From: Oceanospirillaceae bacterium UBA2001
GTDB taxonomy: Bacteria > Pseudomonadota > Gammaproteobacteria > Pseudomonadales > Balneatricaceae
Reading direction: 5' to 3'
DNA length: 33,257 nucleotides
NCBI GenBank assembly: GCA_002335115.1
Contig: DDCR01000012.1
Coordinates: 8,060-41,316 of the forward strand
The translations under genes were made by a program, and so were the position numbers. Numbering within the stretch: position 1 is the stretch's first letter; every line of letters starts with the position of its first letter. Under the pieces are notes generated by a model that did not search any database, was not told the DNA's origin, and saw only the letters and a list, made by a program, of their open reading frames with translations. Below, one piece after another: positions 17,312 to 24,663 of this stretch.

Positions 17312-17575
17312 ATGACCACTAATCAACCCCTCACATCCGTTGTTACCTACCTTATGGCTCAAACCACTGACGAGCATATGTTGCAGGCGCTTAAGGGCTT
17401 ACTAACCCCTTATGAGCAGCAAGAGTTGGTCAATCGGTTGCAAATTTTTGAGTTATTATCTCAAGGGGTGTCACAACGCCAAGTCGCACAACAACTTGGA
17501 GTAGGCATTGCCACTGTTACCCGAGGTTCACGAGCCCTACAAGCTGGAAGTTATAAAATTGATTCGTCCCAATAA
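17312..17575 (+). CDS. trpR: Trp operon repressor TrpR, short form
   Basis: Tryptophan-activated repressor. The segment LLTPYEQQELVNRLQIFELLSQGVSQRQVAQQLGVGIATVTRGSRAL aligns along its length with the E. coli TrpR core and helix-turn-helix (SQREL..ELGAGIATITRGSNSL). From ATG 17312 it is 87 residues against 108 in E. coli: the N-terminal arm is shorter and the C-terminal helix F that helps hold the dimer is almost gone (it ends AGSYKIDSSQ). An in-frame ATG at 17258 would add 18 residues but lies only a few bases after the inferred transcription start, so 17312 is preferred although no good ribosome-binding site precedes it. trpE starts seven bases after its stop. Confidence 0.88.
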   Translation: MTTNQPLTSVVTYLMAQTTDEHMLQALKGLLTPYEQQELVNRLQIFELLSQGVSQRQVAQQLGVGIATVTRGSRALQAGSYKIDSSQ

Positions 17576-17582
17576 AATAAAA

Positions 17583-18944
17583 ATGGCCCGCAAGCCAAGT
17601 TACACAACAGTGGCATCTAGCTGCGATTTTTTTGAGTTATTTAAAAAAATTGAGCAACGTTTTCAAACCTGTTACATGCTCGAATCTCTAGGTGAGGACA
17701 GTCATATCTCACGCTACTCTCTGATTGGCTTTGACCCTGAAAAGATTTTTTGGGCCAATGGTCAAGAACTACATATCAGTGATCGCAGTGGCCAAGTTAA
17801 ATCTTACCAGAGTGATAATCCCTATTACCTTTTGCGTGACATTGTGCCGCAAAATATTATTAGCCGACGATATGCTGGGGGATTAACGGGTTACATTGGC
17901 TACGATGCTATGAATTATTTTGAACCAAGTCTCAGCCTCACTGCGAGTGATGCGTTTGATGCGTTTAAATTTGGCTTGTACAAAGATGGCCTTATTTACG
18001 ACAAGATGACTGGAGAGTTGATTTACTTTTACTATGAAGATAATCGTATTGCTTTAATTGAAACGCTCATTGACGCTCCAAGTCCCAACATCGGTGGTCT
18101 AAAGGTGGTGCCTCAAGGCGAAGATATGAGCCGTGCTGAGCATGCAACCGCGGTTAAAAAGGTTAAAGGTGACATTGTTGAAGGTAAGATATTTCAGTGT
18201 GAAGTAGGCTTTAAGTATCGCTTTGACATGCTCGGTGAAAGTATTAATTTATATGAGCAATTACGCATTATTAACCCTTCTCCGCAAATGTATTACATTA
18301 AATTTGCTGAGCAAAAGATTATTGGTGCCAGTCCAGAGTTATTATTCCGTTTGCGCCAGGGTGAAATGGAGACCTATCCCTTAGCTGGTACTACCAAACG
18401 CGGAGCGACTCCAGAAGAAGATACAGCTTTAGCGCGCGCCTTATTGAACGATCCCAAAGAAATCGCTGAGCACAATATGATTGTAGACTTACATCGCAAT
18501 GACATTGGCCGCGTGGCCCGTTTTGGCACTGTGAAAGTGCGCAGTTTAATGGACATTAAGCGCTTTAGTCATGTGCAGCATATCTCCAGTGAGATCGTGG
18601 GCATCATGGCAGAAAATGAAGATATGTTTTCTGCTTTAGCCAGTAATTTTCCAGCAGGCACCTTGACTGGTGCGCCTAAAATTGAAGCCATGAAAATCAT
18701 AGACGAATTAGAGTTAGATGGTCGAGGTCCCTATGGTGGGGCTGTAGGCCACTTTGGTTTTAATGGTGACTGCACCTTTGCCATTCCCATCCGTACGATT
18801 TTTGCCAATGGTTCTAAAGCCTATGTTCAAACCTGTGGTGGTAATGTTTTTGATTCAAATTCAGAAGATGAATACCAAGAAATACAACGTAAATTTGCGG
18901 GTACCCTGAAAGTGTTAGAACAGTTTATGGGGGCTGAGTCATGA
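17583..18944 (+). CDS. trpE: Anthranilate synthase component I (TrpE), divergent form
   Basis: Converts chorismate plus ammonia (from TrpG) to anthranilate. The chorismate-binding domain is complete: PLAGTTKRG carries the alanine of TrpE (PabB has lysine there), followed by AEHNMIVDLHRNDIGRVA, HVQHISSEIVG, FPAGTLTGAPKIEAMKIIDELE and GPYGGAVG. The N-terminal MLES matches the LLES tryptophan-feedback motif. The protein is 453 residues, shorter than most gammaproteobacterial TrpE. Several segments (YAGGLTGYIGYDAMNYFE, GKIFQCEVGFKYRF) differ from what I expect of Pseudomonas or enteric TrpE, hinting at another lineage. ATG 17583 is chosen because longer forms would run into trpR. It overlaps trpG by four bases. 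Confidence 0.92.
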   Translation: MARKPSYTTVASSCDFFELFKKIEQRFQTCYMLESLGEDSHISRYSLIGFDPEKIFWANGQELHISDRSGQVKSYQSDNPYYLLRDIVPQNIISRRYAGGLTGYIGYDAMNYFEPSLSLTASDAFDAFKFGLYKDGLIYDKMTGELIYFYYEDNRIALIETLIDAPSPNIGGLKVVPQGEDMSRAEHATAVKKVKGDIVEGKIFQCEVGFKYRFDMLGESINLYEQLRIINPSPQMYYIKFAEQKIIGASPELLFRLRQGEMETYPLAGTTKRGATPEEDTALARALLNDPKEIAEHNMIVDLHRNDIGRVARFGTVKVRSLMDIKRFSHVQHISSEIVGIMAENEDMFSALASNFPAGTLTGAPKIEAMKIIDELELDGRGPYGGAVGHFGFNGDCTFAIPIRTIFANGSKAYVQTCGGNVFDSNSEDEYQEIQRKFAGTLKVLEQFMGAES

Positions 18945-19588
18945 GGCAAGACACACCCAAGTTTACTGTGTATTTGGTCGATAATTATGATTCCTTTACT
19001 TACAATTTATACCAATACATTGGTGAAGTGCTGACCACGGCACAATTGAATAATCAAATTGGAGACTTTGAAGTGATTGTTGCGCGCAACGATCAAGTCA
19101 CAGTGGCCGACATTGAAGCTGCTCATGCTGATCGAATTATTATATCCCCAGGCCCTGGTTCGCCAGAGGATGAGAGCTACTTTGGGGTGTGCGCCCAAGT
19201 CATTACAGAATTAGGCCCCAAAATCCCTTTGCTGGGCGTGTGTTTAGGGATGCAGGGTATTGTGCATTGTTTTGGGGGCAAGGTTGTGAAGGCTTACGTG
19301 CCAATGCATGGCAAAGTCAGCCCGATCAGCCACGATGGCATGGGTATTTTTAAAGACATACCCGACCAACTCGAAGTCATGCGCTATCATTCATTAATGG
19401 CCGCAGCAGAATCCATGCCTGATTGTCTAACGCTAACCGCTGTGGTGGGTGATCTGGGGTCGGATAGCTACGAAATCATGGCAGTGAAGCACAAGCAGTT
19501 CCCTATTCAAGGCATTCAGTTTCACCCAGAATCTTTTGCGACAGAAGGTGGTAAAGAACTTATGAAGAACTTTTTATTGGCTTCTTAG
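18941..19588 (+). CDS. trpG: Anthranilate synthase component II (TrpG), glutamine amidotransferase
   Basis: Class I glutamine amidotransferase supplying ammonia to TrpE. The 215 residues include VDNYDSFTYNLYQY, the oxyanion motif ISPGPGSP, the catalytic cysteine C101 in GVCLGMQ, and H194/E196 in QFHPES. MHGKVSPI is the usual TrpG/PabA interface motif. The ATGA overlap with trpE argues for coupled translation of the two subunits. trpD and trpC do not follow; the plus-strand run ends here. A role as PabA as well cannot be excluded from sequence alone. Confidence 0.94.
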   Translation: MRQDTPKFTVYLVDNYDSFTYNLYQYIGEVLTTAQLNNQIGDFEVIVARNDQVTVADIEAAHADRIIISPGPGSPEDESYFGVCAQVITELGPKIPLLGVCLGMQGIVHCFGGKVVKAYVPMHGKVSPISHDGMGIFKDIPDQLEVMRYHSLMAAAESMPDCLTLTAVVGDLGSDSYEIMAVKHKQFPIQGIQFHPESFATEGGKELMKNFLLAS

Positions 19589-19616
19589 TTTGTTGTCGTT
19601 TCCGTGCATTAGGTCG

Positions 19617-19649
19617 CACTCAAGGCCAATTTAAATTTGGCCTTGAGTG
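19617..19649. terminator. Long perfect hairpin between convergent trpG and gnd
   Basis: CACTCAAGGCCAA (19617-19629) and its exact reverse complement (19637-19649) form a 13-bp stem with a 7-base loop. It lies 28 bases after trpG and 28 before the gnd stop, where a two-way terminator is expected. Neither side has a T-tract, so it is not a textbook intrinsic terminator. A second 7-bp hairpin (AACTTAT/ATAAGTT, 19650-19669) abuts it. Confidence 0.6.
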
Positions 19650-19677
19650 AACTTATATGACGATAAGTTCAATAACA

Positions 19678-21126
19678 TTAAACCAAATAGGTAGAGGCCG
19701 AGGTTGTGCCCCCTCTTCCGGTCCAGTTAGTATGGAAAAACTCGCCCCTTGCCTGATCTATTCTCTCATAGGTATGGGCACCGAAATAATCTCGTTGGGC
19801 CTGTAGCAGATTAGCGGGTAAGTGCTCTGTGCGATAACCATCATAATAGGCTAGCGCCGAAGCCATGGCAGGCATGGGGATACCCAACTTAACGGATTGC
19901 ATAATGACCCGCCGCCAAGCCGCCTGAGCAGTTTCTATGGCCTGCTTAAAAAAGGTATCGAGCATGAGATTAACTAACTCAGGGTTATGATCAAAGGCGA
20001 CCTTAATATCATCAAGAAACACTGATCGAATGATACAACCACCGCGCCACATTTGAGCGATCTGACCGTAATTGAGCTGCCATCCATGTTCTAAAGCTGA
20101 CGCTCGTAGTAATTGATAGCCCTGCGCATAGGACACTATTTTAGAGGCATACAGCGCCTGCTGTAAGTCATCAATAAATGCCGTTTTATCACCCTCAAAG
20201 GCGACTGCCGGGCCATTGATTTGCTTGGCAGCATCTATTCGTTCGTCTTTTAGGGCCGACAAGCAACGAGCAAAAACGGCTTCACCGATGAGGGTCACAG
20301 GTTGACCAAAGTCTAGTGCTGTTACCGCGGTCCATTTACCGGTGCCTTTTTGTCCAGCTGCATCGAGAATGTGATCGATGACCACCTCACCATTGCCGTC
20401 TTTAAAACCTAAAATATCAGCAGTAATTTCAATTAAATAGGAGTCAAGTACACCCTTATTCCACTCTTTAAACACCTCGTGCATGGCTTCGTTAGATAGA
20501 CCCAGCCCATCTCTCATAATGTGGTAGGTTTCACAGATCATCTGCATGTCACCGTACTCAATGCCGTTGTGAACCATTTTTACAAAATGCCCCGCGCCAT
20601 CCTCACCCACCCATTCACAGCAGGCTTCACCTTTATTGGTCTGGGCGGCAATCTTTTGAAACATGGGTTTGACCAAGGGCCATGCTGCGGATGAGCCCCC
20701 TGGCATTATGGATGGGCCAAGCAAGGCTCCCTCTTCGCCACCAGAAACCCCAGCCCCAACATATAACAGGCCTTTGCTTTCGACATAGCTGCAGCGCCTT
20801 ATCGTGTCAGGGTAATGGCTGTTACCACCGTCAATAATCACATCACCCTGCTCGAGAAACGGCACCAGCATATCGATGGTATCATCCACTGCTCGGCCTG
20901 CCTTGATCAAAATCATAACTTTACGAGGCCGCTCAAGACTCATGCAAAGTTGCTCAATACTCTGGCAGCCTTTAATGTTTTTATTGGCACCACGACCTGC
21001 TAGAAAACGATCAATTTTATCCTTAGTACGGTTAAATACGGCAACAGAAAAACCTTTGCTGTGCATATTTAATACTAAGTTTTCACCCATAACAGCAAGG
21101 CCAATGAGGCCAATATTTGCTTTCAT
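19678..21126 (-). CDS. gnd: 6-phosphogluconate dehydrogenase (decarboxylating) Gnd
   Basis: Oxidises 6-phosphogluconate to ribulose 5-phosphate and CO2 with NADP. The 482-residue length and motifs are those of the long dimeric form: GLIGLAVMGENLVLN at the N-terminus, DGGNSHYPDT, GVSGGEEGA (126-134), catalytic K183 and E190 in HFVKMVHNGIEYGDMQ, and the C-terminal FHTNWTGRGG tail. AGGA lies eight bases before the ATG. It is the last gene downstream of the ABC importer, after a 126-base spacer with a possible promoter of its own. The placement suggests the imported sugar is oxidised through 6-phosphogluconate. Confidence 0.97.
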   Translation of the reverse strand: MKANIGLIGLAVMGENLVLNMHSKGFSVAVFNRTKDKIDRFLAGRGANKNIKGCQSIEQLCMSLERPRKVMILIKAGRAVDDTIDMLVPFLEQGDVIIDGGNSHYPDTIRRCSYVESKGLLYVGAGVSGGEEGALLGPSIMPGGSSAAWPLVKPMFQKIAAQTNKGEACCEWVGEDGAGHFVKMVHNGIEYGDMQMICETYHIMRDGLGLSNEAMHEVFKEWNKGVLDSYLIEITADILGFKDGNGEVVIDHILDAAGQKGTGKWTAVTALDFGQPVTLIGEAVFARCLSALKDERIDAAKQINGPAVAFEGDKTAFIDDLQQALYASKIVSYAQGYQLLRASALEHGWQLNYGQIAQMWRGGCIIRSVFLDDIKVAFDHNPELVNLMLDTFFKQAIETAQAAWRRVIMQSVKLGIPMPAMASALAYYDGYRTEHLPANLLQAQRDYFGAHTYERIDQARGEFFHTNWTGRGGTTSASTYLV

Positions 21127-21180
21127 ATTAATGTCCTTTTAATTACCCACTGTGTTGCTGTGGTACCCTAACCATGGGTT

Positions 21181-21200
21181 GCCTCGAGGCCCACATTATA
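21181..21200 (-). promoter_or_regulatory. Candidate gnd promoter -10 with adjacent palindrome
   Basis: On the minus strand TATAAT (21195-21200) is followed a few bases later by the palindrome GCCTCGAGGC (21181-21190), which would lie at the transcription start about 62 bases before gnd. No good -35 is visible at 17 bases. The CG-centred symmetry would suit an operator, but the palindrome can also form a small hairpin with the flanking TGGG/CCCA. Confidence 0.35.
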
Positions 21201-21252
21201 CATGATTTTTATGCTAAGCCTTAGTGACTATAACTATGCCACTGACTTGATA

Positions 21253-22128
21253 TTAGCCTTTGACTGCTCCAGCAGTCATGCCAGTGATGATTTGTTTGGA
21301 AGCCACAAAGGTAAAAATAATAGGGGGAATTGCCAGTAGCATGCCTGTTGCCATGATCACACCCCAGTCAATGTCATATTCTGTTAATGAATTAACGATG
21401 GTCACGGGCACTGTTCTTGTGTCCCTGTTAAGTAGGGCGTTAGCGAGCAGAAATTCGTTCCAAGCAATGCGAAAGGTAAAAATAGCGGCAGCTGCTAATC
21501 CAGGCGTGATGACGGGTAAAACCACTAAGAAAAAAATCTGCAGTGGATTCGCACCGTCCATTTTTGCGGCTTCTTCCAATTGCATAGGCACCTGCACAAT
21601 GAAACTTTGTAATATCCAAATAACAAAAGGTAAGTTCATGGCTACGTAAACTAAAACGATCCCAGCAAAGGTGCCATCTAGGCCATAGTTAAAGGTCCAA
21701 ATACCGAAGACGGGCACCAAAAGTACCGCTGGAGGCACCATACGCATCATTAAACTTGTCATTGATATGGTGCCACGGCCCATAAATTTAAACCGGACTA
21801 AAGCGTAGGCCGCCATGCAACCCAGTATCAGGGTAATGGCTGTTGACATTAATGCAATAAATATTGAGTTGCCCAAAGCACGGGAAAAGGTAGGATTACA
21901 ATAGTCAACATTTACGGGCTCATACCAAAGGACATCACACAAGACAGTCTCATAGTTTTCGAGTGTTGGCGAAAACCACAGGCTGCTAGCATCACTCATA
22001 ATATCTACATTAAGTTTGAGTGACGTCGTGACCATCATGATAATAGGCCCTAATGACATCACTAATAATGCCACCATAAGCGCATAAAAAGCCGGGTTTT
22101 TAGGTCTCCCAACTGTTTTTTTTGTCAT
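21253..22128 (-). CDS. ABC sugar transporter permease, MalG/UgpE type
   Basis: Inner-membrane permease of a carbohydrate ABC importer, 291 residues with about six membrane segments. A larger external loop follows the first segment (about residues 40-80, including two cysteines). The cytoplasmic EAA loop is clear near residue 190 (EEAAKMDGANPLQIFFLVVLPVITPG), which docks on the ATPase. Its ATG overlaps the stop of the partner permease by four bases. Codons 2-5 contain a run of eight A. The substrate cannot be read from the sequence. Confidence 0.93.
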   Translation of the reverse strand: MTKKTVGRPKNPAFYALMVALLVMSLGPIIMMVTTSLKLNVDIMSDASSLWFSPTLENYETVLCDVLWYEPVNVDYCNPTFSRALGNSIFIALMSTAITLILGCMAAYALVRFKFMGRGTISMTSLMMRMVPPAVLLVPVFGIWTFNYGLDGTFAGIVLVYVAMNLPFVIWILQSFIVQVPMQLEEAAKMDGANPLQIFFLVVLPVITPGLAAAAIFTFRIAWNEFLLANALLNRDTRTVPVTIVNSLTEYDIDWGVIMATGMLLAIPPIIFTFVASKQIITGMTAGAVKG

Positions 22129-23045
22129 GGGCTAGTTTTTCCTATTGCATTGAATGATTTTGCTCTGTGTTGCTCTATAAAGCGGTTGTAGAGAAACATA
22201 GAAAGGGTTAACAACAGGAGTAAGATGAGCAAATAGTTAGACATGGCAGCCGCTACTCCCAATTCTCGAAACTCTGAGGCCGTGCGAGAAATTCTTAAAG
22301 CAATAATTTCAGTGGATAATCCAGGGCCTCCATTGGTCATGACTAAAATAACTTCCAATACTTTAAAGGCGTCAATTAAACGCAATAATAGCGTCACAAT
22401 TAAAACAGGCATCATCAATGGAATTTTGATATAGAAGGCTTGTTGCCAGGCATTTGCACCATCCATGCGTGCCGCTTCAAGGGTTGATCTTGGGAGGGAC
22501 TGTAGCGCAGCAAGGCAGAGGATAAAGATAAACGGTGTCCATTGCCAAATGTCGGCAATAATGATGGATATTAAAGCCCAAGTTGAATCAGATAGCCAGG
22601 GGATGGACTCAAACCCAAAACTGTTTAAGGTCCGATTAAATACACCAATACTAGGGTGATACATGTATCGCCACATGAGGCCAACCACAATAGGAGCAAT
22701 CATCATGGGTAAAATAAAAATGGTTCGCAGCGCAGACATGCCGCGCATATTTCTATCCAATAATAGTGCGAGGCTTAAACCCAAGATCATTTCAATCAAG
22801 ACGACACTAAAAGCAAATTTGAGAGTCACCCATAACGACTCTCTAAACGCATAATCTTGCCACAGGGTTGAATAGTTTTTCAGTCCAACCCAGTCTGCCT
22901 CGCCAATTAACTGACTGGGGTTCCAGTCGAGAAAGCTGGCATACATCATATAACTAATGGGATACAACAACCCAAGGGCTAAAACTAGACCAGCAGGGGC
23001 TATAAAAAAATAGGGCGTCAATTTATTTAAACTTGAAGACTTCAT
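22125..23045 (-). CDS. ABC sugar transporter permease, MalF/UgpA type
   Basis: Partner permease, 306 residues, six predicted membrane segments beginning LTPYFFIAPAGLVLALGLLYPISYMMYASFLDW, which is typical of CUT1-family first permeases. The EAA loop reads LEAARMDGANAWQQAFYIKIPLMMPVL. AGGT lies upstream of the ATG. It is separated from the binding-protein gene by 207 bases holding a stable hairpin, and overlaps the next permease by four bases. Confidence 0.93.
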   Translation of the reverse strand: MKSSSLNKLTPYFFIAPAGLVLALGLLYPISYMMYASFLDWNPSQLIGEADWVGLKNYSTLWQDYAFRESLWVTLKFAFSVVLIEMILGLSLALLLDRNMRGMSALRTIFILPMMIAPIVVGLMWRYMYHPSIGVFNRTLNSFGFESIPWLSDSTWALISIIIADIWQWTPFIFILCLAALQSLPRSTLEAARMDGANAWQQAFYIKIPLMMPVLIVTLLLRLIDAFKVLEVILVMTNGGPGLSTEIIALRISRTASEFRELGVAAAMSNYLLILLLLLTLSMFLYNRFIEQHRAKSFNAIGKTSP

Positions 23046-23170
23046 TAATAGATACCTAAAAATGCAAACCCTATTTAATTTTAAACCTATATAAACAAAA
23101 ACAAACGAATATATGAAGACAAACAGAAGATAAAAAAGTTAAGTTAAGTGCTGATCTGCACGATCACTCT

Positions 23171-23210
23171 TGTGTCAGGCATAGGCGCAATGGCAGCCTA
23201 TACCTGCACA
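23171..23210 (-). other. Stable mRNA hairpin between binding-protein and permease genes
   Basis: On the minus-strand RNA an 11-bp stem (CAGGTATAGGC with GCCTATGCCTG, one U-G pair) with a 9-base loop is extended by TGTG/CACA past a single bulged base. There is no T-tract, so it is more likely an mRNA-stabilising or processing element than a full terminator. Such hairpins after the binding-protein gene often raise its level above that of the permeases, as after malE in E. coli. Confidence 0.6.
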
Positions 23211-23252
23211 ACTTATCACCCTATTTGGGCACTTACAGTTATAACACTCAAT

Positions 23253-24599
23253 TTAATTCCAAGTGTAATATCCGGCATCCTGCATGATTTGCTTGGCACG
23301 CTCAGCAACCCCATCAAGTGAACTTTGAATATCAGCACCTTCTGTGAGTATTTTTGAAAGAGTGGTCCCTAAATCAGCATTTATTTTTCCCCAAACAGGG
23401 ATGATGGGGCGCCAATCGGGGTCAGCATTTTTAAGTGCCTCACCAAAGGTTTTCATGTGTGGGAATTTAGCATTCACTTCGGCATCACCATGAGTTGAAT
23501 AGCGCGAAGGGTTGCCACCTTGCAGAGCAATTAGCTTATCTGCCTTTTTAGAGGTTAACCATTGCATTAATAAAAATGCCGCTTCTTTGTTCTGTGCATT
23601 TTTTGGGATCGCAATTCCAAAACCGCCCGTTTGTGAACCCTTGCGCACACCCATAGGGTGGGGTGCCCAACCTATCTTACCCACAACCTTTGATTTACTT
23701 GGGTCATTAACCTGTCCAGCAAATACGGTTGAATCAAGAAACATTGCTGAACGCCCTTGCAAAAAGGAGGCCCCAGCTTCAGCAAAACCAAAGGCTCTTG
23801 AGCCTTCGGCACCACAATCAACAATTGTTTTTAAGGCTTCAGCAGCTTGCACACCCGCTGCATTATTAACAATGGGGTTCCAAGCATCATCAAAAATACG
23901 GCCTCCTAAGGGAGATAGATGCAATAAAAATGCATGGCTAGCGTGATGTCCTGAAGCAGCCCTAGAGGCTAATCCACCCATCCCAGGTTCGAGTTGTGGA
24001 ATCTTACAAGCAAGTTCTAACAGTTCATCGTAAGTCTTAGGCACGCTTAGATTGTGTTTTTCAAAGATGTCCTTACGATAGCCTAAAATTGACGTTTCAG
24101 AGCCAAAGGGTAAGCCAAACATAGAACCAGTAGGGCCTGGCAAATAACCTTTATGACCACCAGCAATACCGATATTGGCCACATACCCCTCAATTAAGTC
24201 TGGCGCATCATAAGCAGGGTTAGATAGCCGTGGGTTCATGAAATAGCGGGCTAAATTTTCCAGTTGATCGGCATAAACATAATCAGCTTTAGAAAAAACA
24301 ACATAGGCTAATAGATCATAATCGCCTTTTCGCTTGGTCAACTCCAGCGTCTGCTTTTCTCGCATTTTCATGTACTGAAGCTGGTCCACTTCAACCTCAA
24401 TACCCGTCTCTTTAGTAAATTCAGGCAACACTTTCATCACTGCATTGTAATGGGGATGGGCTGGAAAATTAACCACCAGGCGTGTGCCTTTATAGGCGTC
24501 ATAAGGGCCCGCGTGTGCGGCATTGAAAGCACCAGTCGCAAGACCAAGTGCACCCAACACTACCAGAGTAGTTTTAGCAATTTTTAGTATCATAGACAT
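23253..24599 (-). CDS. ABC transporter extracellular solute-binding protein, sugar type
   Basis: Periplasmic binding protein of the family 1 (MalE/UgpB-like) group, 448 residues. A signal peptide (ILKIAKTTLVVLGALGLATG) ends in AHA before GPYDAYKG. The mature part has the usual LPEFTKETGIEVEV, YDLLAYVVFSKADYV and LPFGSETSILGYRKDIFEKHNL-VPKTYDELLELA segments, then FLQGRSAMFLDSTVF and GGFGIAIPKNAQNKEAAFLLMQWL. GGAGAA five bases before the ATG is the best ribosome-binding site in the operon, in keeping with high expression. The sugar bound is not evident; polyol, mono- and oligosaccharide receptors all occur in this group. Confidence 0.93.
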   Translation of the reverse strand: MSMILKIAKTTLVVLGALGLATGAFNAAHAGPYDAYKGTRLVVNFPAHPHYNAVMKVLPEFTKETGIEVEVDQLQYMKMREKQTLELTKRKGDYDLLAYVVFSKADYVYADQLENLARYFMNPRLSNPAYDAPDLIEGYVANIGIAGGHKGYLPGPTGSMFGLPFGSETSILGYRKDIFEKHNLSVPKTYDELLELACKIPQLEPGMGGLASRAASGHHASHAFLLHLSPLGGRIFDDAWNPIVNNAAGVQAAEALKTIVDCGAEGSRAFGFAEAGASFLQGRSAMFLDSTVFAGQVNDPSKSKVVGKIGWAPHPMGVRKGSQTGGFGIAIPKNAQNKEAAFLLMQWLTSKKADKLIALQGGNPSRYSTHGDAEVNAKFPHMKTFGEALKNADPDWRPIIPVWGKINADLGTTLSKILTEGADIQSSLDGVAERAKQIMQDAGYYTWN

Positions 24600-24663
24600 T
24601 GGTTTCTCCTTTGAAACACATTTCTAACATCGATAAGTAATAGCCTACATGTCCTGTTTTATA

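Noticed and set aside
22113..22120. Run of eight A just after the start of the second permease gene
   Set aside because: Could slip, but a lysine-rich N-terminus coded by A-rich codons is ordinary and there is no sign of an alternative frame product.
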